In this document: one piece after another, positions 6,512-14,819 of the stretch | Layout of the letters: each line of letters opens with the position of its first letter | Numbering within the stretch: position 1 is the first letter of the stretch | Translations under genes and position numbers: made by a program | Source of the DNA: Pseudomonadota bacterium | Lineage (GTDB): Bacteria; Myxococcota_A; Polyangia; Fen-1088 | Assembly (NCBI GenBank): GCA_023438785.1 | Contig: JAEXQJ010000251.1 | Location: 1-16,614 of the forward strand | Reading direction: 5' to 3' | DNA length: 16,614 nt | The notes under the pieces: generated by a model | Databases searched by the model: none | What the model was told of the DNA's origin: nothing | What the model saw: the letters and a program-made list of their open reading frames with translations, nothing else

Positions 6512-6811
6512 GATCTGTTTCTGACGGCAAACCGCGGATTTCGCGAGGGAGACTCCCCCCAGGTCCACCGCGAAACCACGGCGGAAGAGATCTGGCGCGA
6601 CACGGACCGAAAGGCCGACAACTTCGTGGCCGGCGTGCGCAGCGGCACCCTCGGCTCCGTGACGCCGAGCCGGGGCCTGCTCGCGGAACCCGTTCACCGC
6701 ACCGCCGTTGCCGTCTTCTCGGTGGGAACCACGACCAACCTCATGCCGATCACGTTGGGCGGACCGAAGGCGAGTGCCCGGACCGGGACGCTGGCCCGAG
6801 TTCCGGAGTTC
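6512..6811 (+). pseudogene. Cysteine synthase (CysK-like) fragment
   Basis: About 100 residues read like the middle of cysteine synthase. FLTANRGFREGDSPQVHR stands for the usual FxPQQFxNPANPxxHR, followed by TTAEEIWRDTDRKADNFVAG, which closely matches the family's TTAEEIWxDTxGKVDxFVAG. The phosphate-binding loop that should read GTGGT is RSGTL here, and the following positions match only loosely (ITLGGPKA, VPEF). Both ends of the gene, including the PLP lysine region, are missing. There is no start of its own; the frame is continuous with the integrase and tRNA remnants. It cannot be functional and marks a junction of rearranged DNA. Confidence 0.55.
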
Positions 6812-7206
6812 AAGTCGACGAACCCCCATGCGTCTCGCGCCAGCCTCCGAGCGCGATCTCCAGCGAGTCTTCCGAGACACCGGTCACTTCACCGATAGTC
6901 GCGCCCTCCGGGTCCAGATCGCGCGCGCCCGCGTAGCGGTTGACATCCAGGATGGAAGGCCTCGCGCCCGTCGCGGCTGGAGAACCTTCGATGCTGCCTC
7001 CATGTGGCCCTTGGCCCACGGCTGCCGTCCAACACTGATTTGAGACTCGGCCGGTTTCGCGCTTCCTTCCGTGCGCGCGAGGAGTCCCCAAGACTCGACC
7101 TGTTTGCGGAGCAGCAGGTGGCATTCCGGCGCCTGCATCAGGGCCAACTGATCGGGTCAGTCAAACACCATGCGACTCAGGCGCAGGCGCAGCTGCTGTG
7201 TGGAAT
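6812..7206. other. Gene-poor stretch beyond the end of cusA
   Basis: Some 395 bases between the cysteine-synthase remnant and the cusA stop. Open frames of up to about 110 codons exist on both strands but show no family features and no ribosome sites. I see no T-tailed terminator for the cus operon here. Confidence 0.5.
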
Positions 7207-10200
7207 TCATGACCTCGCGTCGAGAGCCAATGCGGCGCTCTCACCAGGCGCCGAAACCGTAGCCGCTCCCTCCACGAGTCCCTTGCGTCGCCACAGGTAG
7301 TAGATGGCTGGGTAGACCAGCAGCTCCATGATGAACGACGTGACGAGCCCACCCACCATGGGCGCGGCAATGCGCTTCATGACGTCGGCGCCGGTTCCGG
7401 TCGACCACATGATGGGCAGAAGGCCGATGAGCGCCGCGCAGACCGTCATGGCTTTGGGCCGCACGCGCTTGACCGCGCCGTGGATGATGGCTTCCACCAG
7501 GTCGCCCGTGGTGCGGAGGTGGCCACGCGCTTTGGCCTCGTCGTGCGAGAGATCGAGGAACAGCAGCATGAAGACCCCGGTTTCTGCGTCGAGGCCCATG
7601 AGGGCGATCATGCCGACCCACACCGCGATGGAGACGTTGTAGCCCAGGCCGTAGAGCAGCCAAATCGCCCCCACCGCCGAGAACGGCACGGCGAGCATCA
7701 CGATTCCGGCTTTCAAGCTCGACTTGGTGTTCAGGTACAGCAGCCCGAAGATCAGCACCAACGTGACGGGCAGGATGATCTTCAGCCGCTCCTTCACGCG
7801 CAGCATGTTCTCGTACTGCCCGCTCCATGAGATGGCGTATCCCGTGGGTGGTTTGATGGCGGCCACCGCCTGCTTGGCATGCTCTACGTAGGTCCCCACG
7901 TCGATCTTCGAAGTGTCGAAGTCCACGTACACGTACCCGGAGAGCAAGCCATTTTCGTCGCGGATCATGGACGGACCCTCGACCAGCTTCACGTCGGCGA
8001 TCTCGGCCATCGGGATCTGGCCCTGCCCGCCGGGCAGCGGCAGCAGCACGCGCTTCAAGGCGTCCACGTCCTCGCGGAAGTCGCGGGCGTAGCGAACGCT
8101 TACGCCGTAGCGCTGGCGCCCCTCGATGGTGGTGGTCTGGTTGTCGCCACCCACCGCGGTCATGACCATCATGTTGGCGTCGTCGACCGACAAGCCGTAG
8201 CGGGCCAGCTGCTTGCGATTGAGCTCGAAATCGAGGAAGTAGCCGCCTGCCACCCGTTCGGCAAACGCGCTGCGCGTCTCCGGCAGCTTCTGCAGGACAG
8301 ACTCAATCTCAAGGCCGAGCCTCTGGATTTCCCCTAGATCGGCGCCGCTGATCTTGATGCCAACGGGTGTACGGATGCCGGTCGACAGCATGTCGAGCCG
8401 TCCCTTGATGGGCATGGTCCACGCGTTGCTAATGCCGGGCAGGTGCAGGGCCGTGTCCAAGTCCGCGATCAGTTCCTGCTCGGTGATCCGATCCCGCCAC
8501 ATGGTGCGCAGGACCCGCTTCGCCCATTCCGGCGCCCAACTGGAATACCACCGCGGCTTTTCGCGCCACTGGGACTCGGGCTTGAGAAGGATGGTGGTCT
8601 CCATCATGGTGAACGGAGCCGGGTCGGTCGAGGTTCCCGCGCGCCCGGCCTTGCCCAAGACCTTGTCGACCTCGGGGAACGTCATGAGTATCTTGTCCTG
8701 CACCTGCAGTGCCTTCTGTGCCTCGGCCACCGACATCCCCGGCTGTACCGCCGACGGCATGTAGAGCAGCGAGCCCTCGCGCAGGGGCGGCATGAACTCG
8801 GAGCCCAACTTCAGGTAGACGGGGATGGTGGCCGCCACGAGAAGAAGGCTCGCGACAATGGTGGCCTTCGCGTGACGAACCACGAAGCGACACGGGCCTT
8901 CGTAGATGCGATGGAGGAGATTGCTGATGGGGTGCTTGTCTTCCGCGTAGTACTTGCCCACGAAGACGTGCGTGGCCAGCCACGACACCGGGCGCGGCCG
9001 GAAGCGGAAGGGCTCGCTGCGCGCGAAGAGCATACGCATGGCCGGGTCCAGCGTGACCGCCAGGAGCGCGGCGATGGCCATGGCCAGGTTCTTCGAGTAG
9101 GCCAGCGGCTTGAAGAGGCGCCCTTCCTGGTCCACTAGCGTGAAGACCGGCATGAAGGCCACCGCGATGACCAGCAACGAGAAGAACACCGACGGGCCCA
9201 CTTCCATCAGCGCCTCCAAGCGCACGTGGTGGAAGTCGCCCTTCTTCCCCCCCGCCTGCCAGAGGTGGATCTTGTTGTACGCGTTCTCGACCTCCACGAT
9301 GGCGCCGTCCACCAACACACCGATGGAAATGGCGATACCCGCCAGGGACATCAAGTTCGCGTTGAGGCCCATGAGGTACATGGGGATGAAGGCCAGCACC
9401 ACGCTGATGGGAATGGTGAGAATGGGCACGATGGCCGAGGGGATGTGCCACAGGAAGACCAGGATGATGAGCGAGACGACGATGATCTCCTCGACCAGCT
9501 TGTCCTTCACCGTGCCAATGGCCCGCTCGATGAGGTCCGAACGGTCATAGCCGGTGACCACCTCCACGCCTTCGGGCAGTGACGGTTTGATTTCCTCCAG
9601 CTTGGCTTTCACGCGATCGATCACGTTCAGCGCGTTTTCGCCCTGCCGCATGACCACGATGCCGCCGACTACGTCGCCCTGGCCGTTGTAGTCGGCGATG
9701 CCTCGCCGCATTTCCGGCCCCAGCGCCACGGTCGCCACGTCCTTCACGGTGACGGGCGTGCCGTTCTCCGCCTTGAGGACCAGCTGTTCCAGGTCGGCGA
9801 TGGACTTCACGTAGCCGCGTCCGCGCACCATGTACTCGCGCCCCGAGAGCTCGACGAGTCGCCCGCCCACGTCGTTGTTGCCCCTGCGGACCGCCTCCAC
9901 GACCGCATCCAGCGGCAACCTGTAGGCTGCCAACGCTTCGGGTTTGACCGTGATCTGGTATTGCCGGACTTGGCCGCCCACGCTGGCCACCTCGGCCACG
10001 CCGGGCACGCTCTGCACGGCGTAGCGCAGGAACCAATCTTGGGTGCTACGCAGCTCATCGCTCGAGTGCTTGCCGCTCTTGTCGACGAGGGCGTACTGGA
10101 AGACCCACCCCAGGCTGGTGGCGTCGGGGCCCAGCTCGGTCTTCACACCCGCCGGAAGCTGCGCGCTGATCTTGGATAGGTATTCGAGGACCCGCGTTCG

Positions 10201-10515
10201 CGCCCAGTAGATGTCCGTGCCGTCCTCGAAGATCACGTACACGTAGCTGAAGCCGAAGTCCGAATAGCCGCGAATGGCTTTGACCTTGGGCGCGCCCAGC
10301 AGCGCCGTAATGATGGGATAGGAAACCTGGTCCTCGATGATGTCGGGGCTGCGGTCCCAGCGCGAGTAGACGATGACCTGCGTATCGGACAGGTCCGGCA
10401 GCGCATCCAGGGGGATGTTGCGCATGGTCCAGTACGAGATGGCGATGGCGACCAGGGTGGCCGCGATGACCAGGTACTTGTTCTCGGCGGAGAAGCGGAT
10501 GATCCGCTTGAGCAC
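7207..10515 (-). CDS. cusA: CusA-type copper/silver RND efflux pump
   Basis: A 1102-residue inner-membrane RND transporter of the heavy-metal (HME) class that, with CusB and CusC, moves Cu(I)/Ag(I) out of the cell using proton flow. The first transmembrane helix is near residues 12-30 and the porter domain starts MRNIPLDALPDLSDTQVIVY. The proton-relay aspartate is Asp403 in IGVLVDGAIVEVENA, matching CusA Asp405. Met586 (LLYMPS), Met637 or 638 (TMMETT) and Met709 (RLDMLSTG) correspond by context to the CusA methionines 573, 623 and 672, which argues for Cu/Ag rather than Zn/Co. About 25 extra residues lie near 650-675. It starts with GTG two bases after the cusB stop, behind GGAGG. It is the last gene of the operon. 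Confidence 0.95.
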   Translation of the reverse strand: MLKRIIRFSAENKYLVIAATLVAIAISYWTMRNIPLDALPDLSDTQVIVYSRWDRSPDIIEDQVSYPIITALLGAPKVKAIRGYSDFGFSYVYVIFEDGTDIYWARTRVLEYLSKISAQLPAGVKTELGPDATSLGWVFQYALVDKSGKHSSDELRSTQDWFLRYAVQSVPGVAEVASVGGQVRQYQITVKPEALAAYRLPLDAVVEAVRRGNNDVGGRLVELSGREYMVRGRGYVKSIADLEQLVLKAENGTPVTVKDVATVALGPEMRRGIADYNGQGDVVGGIVVMRQGENALNVIDRVKAKLEEIKPSLPEGVEVVTGYDRSDLIERAIGTVKDKLVEEIIVVSLIILVFLWHIPSAIVPILTIPISVVLAFIPMYLMGLNANLMSLAGIAISIGVLVDGAIVEVENAYNKIHLWQAGGKKGDFHHVRLEALMEVGPSVFFSLLVIAVAFMPVFTLVDQEGRLFKPLAYSKNLAMAIAALLAVTLDPAMRMLFARSEPFRFRPRPVSWLATHVFVGKYYAEDKHPISNLLHRIYEGPCRFVVRHAKATIVASLLLVAATIPVYLKLGSEFMPPLREGSLLYMPSAVQPGMSVAEAQKALQVQDKILMTFPEVDKVLGKAGRAGTSTDPAPFTMMETTILLKPESQWREKPRWYSSWAPEWAKRVLRTMWRDRITEQELIADLDTALHLPGISNAWTMPIKGRLDMLSTGIRTPVGIKISGADLGEIQRLGLEIESVLQKLPETRSAFAERVAGGYFLDFELNRKQLARYGLSVDDANMMVMTAVGGDNQTTTIEGRQRYGVSVRYARDFREDVDALKRVLLPLPGGQGQIPMAEIADVKLVEGPSMIRDENGLLSGYVYVDFDTSKIDVGTYVEHAKQAVAAIKPPTGYAISWSGQYENMLRVKERLKIILPVTLVLIFGLLYLNTKSSLKAGIVMLAVPFSAVGAIWLLYGLGYNVSIAVWVGMIALMGLDAETGVFMLLFLDLSHDEAKARGHLRTTGDLVEAIIHGAVKRVRPKAMTVCAALIGLLPIMWSTGTGADVMKRIAAPMVGGLVTSFIMELLVYPAIYYLWRRKGLVEGAATVSAPGESAALALDARS

Positions 10516-10517
10516 GA

Positions 10518-11972
10518 CTACTTCCCTCCAATGGCCTGCAGCGAAGCGCGCAACTGCGACTCCGAGTCGATCAGGAAGTTGGCCCGTGTGACCACCTGCT
10601 GGCCCTCTGAGAGGCCGCTCTTCACCTCGACGTCGTCACCGTTCTTGGCGCCGAGCCCGACCACTTGCGGCTCGAACTTGCCATCGCCGCGGACCAGGAA
10701 CACCACGTCCTTGGTCCCCGCGCGCAGCACGGCATCCGAGGGAATGCGCAGTCCGGGCTTTTCCGTCCCCTGCAACGTCGCCTCGCCGAACATTTCGGGC
10801 TTGAGCTCGCCAGCGGGATTGGCGAAGTGCAGGTGTACCTTGGTGGTGCGGGTTTTGGGATCGAGCAGCGGATCGATGAACGCGACCTTCCCGGAGAAGG
10901 AACGATCGGGATAAGCGGGCAACGTGAGAGATGCCTTCATGCCCACACGAATGCGCGCCAGGTCGGACTCGTAGGCATCGGCCATCACCCACACCATGCC
11001 CAGGTCCGTGACCTCATAAGGCGCCTCGCCCGGGTTGACCCGTGCCCCCTGCACCACGTTCTTCGCGGTGACCACGCCCGAGATGGGCGAAACCATGGTC
11101 AGCGACTTCTCCGATTTGCGCGTGCGGGCCAGGCGTTCGATCTCCGAGGCCGGCACGTCCCACAACTCCAACCGCCGCCGGGCCGCGGCCACCAGAGCCG
11201 CGCCATCCTCGGACAACGGCCCGCCCTTCGCTAACGACTCGGCGGTTTGCAGGGCGAGCAGGTATTCATTCTGCGCGGCCAGCAAGCTGGGACTGTAGAT
11301 GGAAAAGAGCGGCCGTCCCTTGCGCACGCTCTGCCCCACGAAGTCGACGTAGATCTTCTCGACGAAGCCATCCACCTTCACGTTGATCTGCCGAACCCGC
11401 GTGGGGTCGACCTGCACGCGTGCGGGCGTGCGCCAGGTGGCGGCGACGGCGCCCTTGGTAACCGGGGCCGTGCGCAGGCCGATAAGCTGCTGGCGCGCCG
11501 GATCGATGGTGACCGCGGCCATGCCCGGCACGGCCGATCCCCCACCCTGCATCTCGTCTTCATAGACGGCGACGTAATCCATTCCCATCTCGTCCTGACG
11601 CGGAACCGGCGAGGTCTGCTTGGGGTCCATGGGTGCGCGGTAGAACGCGATCTTGCGCTCACCTGTCTTGGCGCTCTTGTCCGGAGCGGCGGACTCCACC
11701 GCAACCAGCTTCATCCCGCAGATGGGGCAATCTCCCGGGTGATCGGAGGTCACGCTCGGGTGCATGGGGCACTGATAGAGGGGCTTCTTCGTGACAGGAC
11801 TCGCAGCCCCGTTCTCGTCGTGCCTGTGGAAGAGGTGCATCCCGCCCGCGCCCAGGAGGCTCCCCATCGCCATCGAAGCGAGCACCACCAGGGCCAGGCG
11901 ACCGCGTGCATGCTGGGCGAACAGATGGTGAGACACCGGGGCTTCCTGTTCTTCAGTGGTCTCCGTGTCCAT
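10518..11972 (-). CDS. cusB: CusB-type periplasmic adaptor with two metal-binding motifs
   Basis: A 484-residue membrane-fusion protein joining CusA to CusC. One N-terminal membrane anchor (about 24-46) is followed by a heavy-metal-binding domain, YQCPMHP...CPICGMKLV (66-90, Cys68, Cys82, Cys85), and then a second copy, YRAPMDPKQTSPVPRQDEMG (111-130) then MDYVAVYEDE, that has lost its cysteines but keeps Met115, Met129 and Met131. The barrel-sandwich and beta-barrel parts follow (VDGFVEKIYVDFVGQSV, VSPISGVVTAKNVVQGARV, IPSDAVLRAG). I choose ATG 11972, with GGAG five bases before it, over an upstream ATG at 12014 that lies inside cusC. It begins 13 bases after the cusC stop. Confidence 0.93.
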   Translation of the reverse strand: MDTETTEEQEAPVSHHLFAQHARGRLALVVLASMAMGSLLGAGGMHLFHRHDENGAASPVTKKPLYQCPMHPSVTSDHPGDCPICGMKLVAVESAAPDKSAKTGERKIAFYRAPMDPKQTSPVPRQDEMGMDYVAVYEDEMQGGGSAVPGMAAVTIDPARQQLIGLRTAPVTKGAVAATWRTPARVQVDPTRVRQINVKVDGFVEKIYVDFVGQSVRKGRPLFSIYSPSLLAAQNEYLLALQTAESLAKGGPLSEDGAALVAAARRRLELWDVPASEIERLARTRKSEKSLTMVSPISGVVTAKNVVQGARVNPGEAPYEVTDLGMVWVMADAYESDLARIRVGMKASLTLPAYPDRSFSGKVAFIDPLLDPKTRTTKVHLHFANPAGELKPEMFGEATLQGTEKPGLRIPSDAVLRAGTKDVVFLVRGDGKFEPQVVGLGAKNGDDVEVKSGLSEGQQVVTRANFLIDSESQLRASLQAIGGK

Positions 11973-11985
11973 GGCTGCTCCGTTC

Positions 11986-13395
11986 TCACATCCGTGACAT
12001 CGAAGAGCCGGCACTCTCGCCGCCGCTCTCCGGCTTGCCTACCGAGCGGCCCACCGAACTCGCGGGTGCGGCGCCCGCCCCCGGCATTGCCGAGCCACTC
12101 ATCGCGATTGGCGATCCGCCCGCCGGGGCATCGAGACTGATCTCACGTTCCGCGATGGCCACCTGCTGAGCGGCGGCCACCGAGTCCAAGAAGCCGCCCT
12201 CGTCAGCCACGTAACCGGTCAAGGCTTCCAGAACCGAGGCAAAGCTCACGCGGCCGACCTGGTACTGCGCCAGCGTACTCGCCACCGTGGCCTCTGACTG
12301 CACCAGCAGGCCCGAACGGTACAGGCGGTTGGCTTCCACCAGTGATTTGAGAATCTCCTGCCGCTCGCGAACGCGTTGCTGGAGCAGTTGGCGAGTCGCT
12401 TCCGCACCACTGCGCGCGGCCCAACCGCGAGCCCGGTTCTCGGCGATAGCCCGTGATTGCTTCTGCGCCGACCACACGGGCAGGTTGAACGCTACGCTCG
12501 CCAGCCACATGGGCTCGAAGCCGCCCCACCGAGGCATCACCCCCGCGCTCACCGTCACGTCAGGCCAGCGATCCTTCTTCGCCAACTCCACTCGGCGCTC
12601 CGCTTGCTGGCCCAGCAGCAGGGCCTTCCTCAGCTCGGGGCTTTGGCCCTCGGCCGTCGAGATCGCCTGCTCGGCGTCTGGGATCACGGGATCGGGAACG
12701 TCGGCCAGCGACCGATTGGTCACGATGGGCTCGGTCAACGGGTGCCCGCGCAGCCGGTTGAGCGCGGCGATGCGACGCTGTTCTTCCGCCTGCAGCGCCC
12801 AGCGACGCTGGCGGAGGCGACTGCGTTCCAGTTGAGCACGCAGAAGATCCGATTGTGCGCCCTCCCCCGCCTCGTAGCGGGCCCGCGCCAGTCCCTCGGA
12901 CTGGGTCCACAGCGTCTCCAACTTGGCTAGAAGGCCCAATTGGTCGCGTACCAGTAACAGGTCCAGATACGCGCGCTCCACGTCGGCGCGCACCGAGAGC
13001 GAGATCCGTTGCGAATCCAACTCGGCCTCCCGTGCCCCAAACCCGGCCACCTCGCCGCGCAGACCACGCTTGCCGGGCCAAGGAAAGGTCTGCGAGGCCA
13101 TGATGGATGGATAGCTGGTCTCCATCTTGCCGATCTGGATGCTGCCGAACCCGTCGTTCTGAATACCGAGAGACAGGGTCGGGTCAGGCAAGGCCTGGCT
13201 TTGGGGGATGCGTTCCTTCTCCGCAGCGATCTGGGCGCGCGCCTGCGCCAACTCGGGCCGCTTCTCTAGGGCCTCCTTCAGCAAATCCTGCAGCACAGGG
13301 TCTTCCTCCAGCGCAGGTCCCAGGGGGGCCGCCGGCTCCGCCGCCCACGCCGGGGCGGCGACCAGCACGAGCAGGAGGGGCAGACGCGCGCTCAC
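11986..13395 (-). CDS. cusC: CusC/TolC-type outer-membrane efflux protein
   Basis: A 469-residue outer-membrane factor with a signal peptide (LLLVLVAAPAWAAEP) and two repeated OEP halves rich in long helices, such as ALEKRPELAQARAQIAAEKE and later SPELRKALLLGQQAERRVEL. Motifs QALPDPTLSLGIQNDG and SQTFPWPGKRGLRGEVA are typical of the heavy-metal TolC-like branch. No lipobox is seen, unlike E. coli CusC. The C-terminal 45 residues are a low-complexity Gly/Ser/Ala/Met tail. It starts with GTG, preceded by GGAG at seven bases, only four bases after the cupredoxin stop. In the tripartite pump it forms the exit duct. Confidence 0.92.
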   Translation of the reverse strand: MSARLPLLLVLVAAPAWAAEPAAPLGPALEEDPVLQDLLKEALEKRPELAQARAQIAAEKERIPQSQALPDPTLSLGIQNDGFGSIQIGKMETSYPSIMASQTFPWPGKRGLRGEVAGFGAREAELDSQRISLSVRADVERAYLDLLLVRDQLGLLAKLETLWTQSEGLARARYEAGEGAQSDLLRAQLERSRLRQRRWALQAEEQRRIAALNRLRGHPLTEPIVTNRSLADVPDPVIPDAEQAISTAEGQSPELRKALLLGQQAERRVELAKKDRWPDVTVSAGVMPRWGGFEPMWLASVAFNLPVWSAQKQSRAIAENRARGWAARSGAEATRQLLQQRVRERQEILKSLVEANRLYRSGLLVQSEATVASTLAQYQVGRVSFASVLEALTGYVADEGGFLDSVAAAQQVAIAEREISLDAPAGGSPIAMSGSAMPGAGAAPASSVGRSVGKPESGGESAGSSMSRM

Positions 13396-13399
13396 GTCC

Positions 13400-13774
13400 T
13401 CACTCCACGACGATGGTGCCGGCGATCATGTCCATGCCGCAGGCGTAGCGAATCTTGCCGGGCTTGCTGGGCGCGAACGTGACTTCGACCGCCTTGTTCA
13501 ACGGCAACGGCTTGTTGATGCTGAGGTCCTTGATGACGATCTCGGTCGCGCAGGTGCGGTCCACCTTGCGCGTGACCACCAGCTTCACCGGGTGGCCCGC
13601 CTTGACCTTGACCTCCGCGGGCACGAAGCCGTCCTTCGTAACCTCGATGTTCACGACCTGCTCGTTGTGGGCCATGGCCTCGTGACCCATGGGCTGCTTG
13701 TCCTTGGCCAGCGCAGACCCGGCGGACAGGGCGAAGACGGCGGCGGTGATGACAGGAAACAGAGTGAGCTTCAT
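13400..13774 (-). CDS. Periplasmic cupredoxin-like copper-binding protein
   Basis: A 124-residue secreted protein with signal peptide ending near SALAKD and a short His/Met segment (MGHEAMAH, 29-36). The rest is a cupredoxin-type beta-sandwich: VTKDGFVPAEVKVKAGHPVKL, then DRTCATEIVI (Cys75), and at the end YACGMDMIAGTIVV with Cys112, Met114 and Met116. The classic Cys-His-Met loop histidine is absent, so it is probably a Cys/Met copper(I) binder rather than a blue electron carrier. A strong ribosome site, GGAAGGA, lies eight bases before the ATG. As first gene of the cus operon it may deliver copper to CusC/CusB, a role played by CusF in E. coli; that role is inference. Confidence 0.85.
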   Translation of the reverse strand: MKLTLFPVITAAVFALSAGSALAKDKQPMGHEAMAHNEQVVNIEVTKDGFVPAEVKVKAGHPVKLVVTRKVDRTCATEIVIKDLSINKPLPLNKAVEVTFAPSKPGKIRYACGMDMIAGTIVVE

Positions 13775-14160
13775 GGGGGTGTTCCTTCCTTCTGGGGGGT
13801 GTTGCCAGCCTGGAAGTGCATCGGCTGTACCAACCCAGACGGCGTCGAGAGCCCCAGGCTTTTCAGGCGATTCTCAGTGCGCGGGCCGTCGACAGGACGG
13901 ATGAAAGCAACGCCCGCAGGTACACTGTGATCTCTGGGGTTACTCACCCTCGGCACGGGCCACCTCGTCCCGTCGCATTGTGATCGGCCGGTTGGGGAAT
14001 TCTCCTCAGCGCGCCGCTTCCCCGTGTCGAAGCTGCCGGCCACGCCACAAGAAGATCGTCGCCGGATACACCGCCCGGAAATCGTCGCGCACAGCGTGGG
14101 GGCCCGCATCGGCACCGAGGGCACGCCCTGGGACCGCGCTCCGCCGGCGGGCGCATAGTC
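13775..14160. other. Region upstream of the cus operon, no clear gene
   Basis: About 385 bases between the cupredoxin start and the recognisable integrase tail. It must hold the cus promoter on the minus strand, but I find no convincing -35/-10 pair. A short CCAGCCTGG palindrome occurs at 13805-13813. Open frames on both strands have no family features. More degraded 5' parts of the integrase may lie in the right half. Confidence 0.45.
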
Positions 14161-14475
14161 CCCATCCAGGGCCAACGCTGCGATGAGCACACCCTGGGCA
14201 AGAAGCTGCGCAAGGCCCTGGAACAGCTCGCCGAGGACAACGTCGTCCCTCCCAGGCTGACCTGGTACCAGCCCACGCGTCACACGTTCGCCTCGCCATG
14301 GGTGATCGCCCGTGGCGCTATCGAGAAGCCCAAAGACGCGATGGCGCATTCGACCGTGCTGGTTACCGAACGCTACGCTCACCTGCGGGCCGACGTGTTC
14401 TCGCCGTCGGACCTGGGGCGAGAGGCAGTTGACCTGACGGCCGCGACGGGCAAAATCCTCCCGCTCGGCCGGCCG
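14161..14475 (+). pseudogene. Truncated tyrosine recombinase/integrase, C-terminal part
   Basis: About 105 residues of the catalytic domain read in one frame: DEHTLGKKLRKALEQLAEDN, then LTWYQPTRHTFASPWVIARG, IEKPKDAM, AHSTVLVTERYAHLRADVFS and VDLTAATGKILPLGR. The box II arginine (TRHTF), the second histidine (AHST; usually GH) and the nucleophile tyrosine (TERYAHL) are present, but the box II histidine position is Gln. The N-terminal domain is not found upstream: frames in 13960-14160 are broken and give nothing recognisable. No stop closes it before the tRNA; the frame runs through the tRNA to 14803, so the original C-terminus is lost or altered. Its position just before tRNA-Leu marks an island boundary. 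Calling it inactive is inference from the missing N-terminus. Confidence 0.8.
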
Positions 14476-14592
14476 AAGGCCTTACGCTGTGGTTCCAGGC
14501 TCAGATCAGGAAGGAGAGAAACAGGCCATAAGCAGCTAGAATCATTACGCACGCCGGGGTGGCGAAATGGTAAACGCGGCGGACTTAAAATC
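14194..14592 (+). repeat. Right copy of the integrase-tail plus tRNA-Leu direct repeat
   Basis: Partner of 6106-6497, in the same orientation. Identity by eye is high in the integrase end (GCAGTTGACCTG, GCGACGGGCAAAA, CTCCCGCTCGGCCG) and in the 5' half of the tRNA (GCCGGGG, GCGAAATGGTA, ACGCG), lower in the roughly 80 bases between them. Confidence 0.7.
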
Positions 14593-14637
14593 CGCTGTCG
14601 CGAAAGCGACGTACGGGTTCGAGTCCCGTCCCCGGCA
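14553..14637 (+). tRNA. tRNA-Leu (anticodon UAA)
   Basis: A complete cloverleaf of 85 bases with a long variable arm, as expected for leucine. The acceptor GCCGGGG pairs with CCCCGGC, with discriminator A at 14637. The D arm is GCG...CGC around AAATGGTAAA. The anticodon stem GCGGA/TCCGC (14579-14595) holds the loop CTTAAAA with TAA at 14586-14588. The variable arm is TGTCGC-GAAA-GCGACGT and the T arm is ACGGG-TTCGAGT-CCCGT. CCA is not encoded. It follows the integrase remnant by about 80 bases. Confidence 0.96.
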
Positions 14638-14803
14638 CGGGAACCTGACGGCGCGGCCGTGGGACTTGGCGGCCCCAGCCTGGTACTCATCACCGGCAAG
14701 GACATAGCCTTCCGAACCGTTCTGTCCGAGGCCGACTACGCCGAGGTCCGCGCGTTGGGCGCGGAGTACAGGAAGAGAACGCCGCGCAGCGCGCTGCCGT
14801 AGT
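14638..14803 (+). other. Open frame after the tRNA, possible coding remnant
   Basis: The frame running out of the tRNA reads GPSLVLITGKDIAFRTVLSE then ADYAEVRALGAEY before a stop at 14801-14803. Codons are biased to G/C at the third position, so it may be the end of a former gene. It has no start, no ribosome site and no family I recognise. Confidence 0.25.
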
Positions 14804-14819
14804 CGCGCCATCGTCTGAC

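Noticed and set aside
6810..7124. Minus-strand frame reading DVNRYAGARDLDPEGATIGE
   Set aside because: The phrase looks somewhat protein-like, but I recognise no family, there is no ribosome site, and the neighbouring sequence is a remnant zone.
8429..9451. 340-codon frame on the same strand as cusA in another frame
   Set aside because: It is low-complexity Gly/His/Arg-rich and overlaps the well-conserved RND pump frame.
13790..13820. Possible MerR/CueR-type dyad (CTTCC ... GGAAG) before the cus operon
   Set aside because: The spacing of 22 bases and the absence of a properly placed 19-base-spaced promoter do not fit CueR sites.
13771..14382. Minus-strand frame of about 200 codons upstream of the cupredoxin
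   Set aside because: It crosses the integrase tail in antisense and gives no recognisable protein; the segment near 13800-13930 reads smoothly but has no match I can name.
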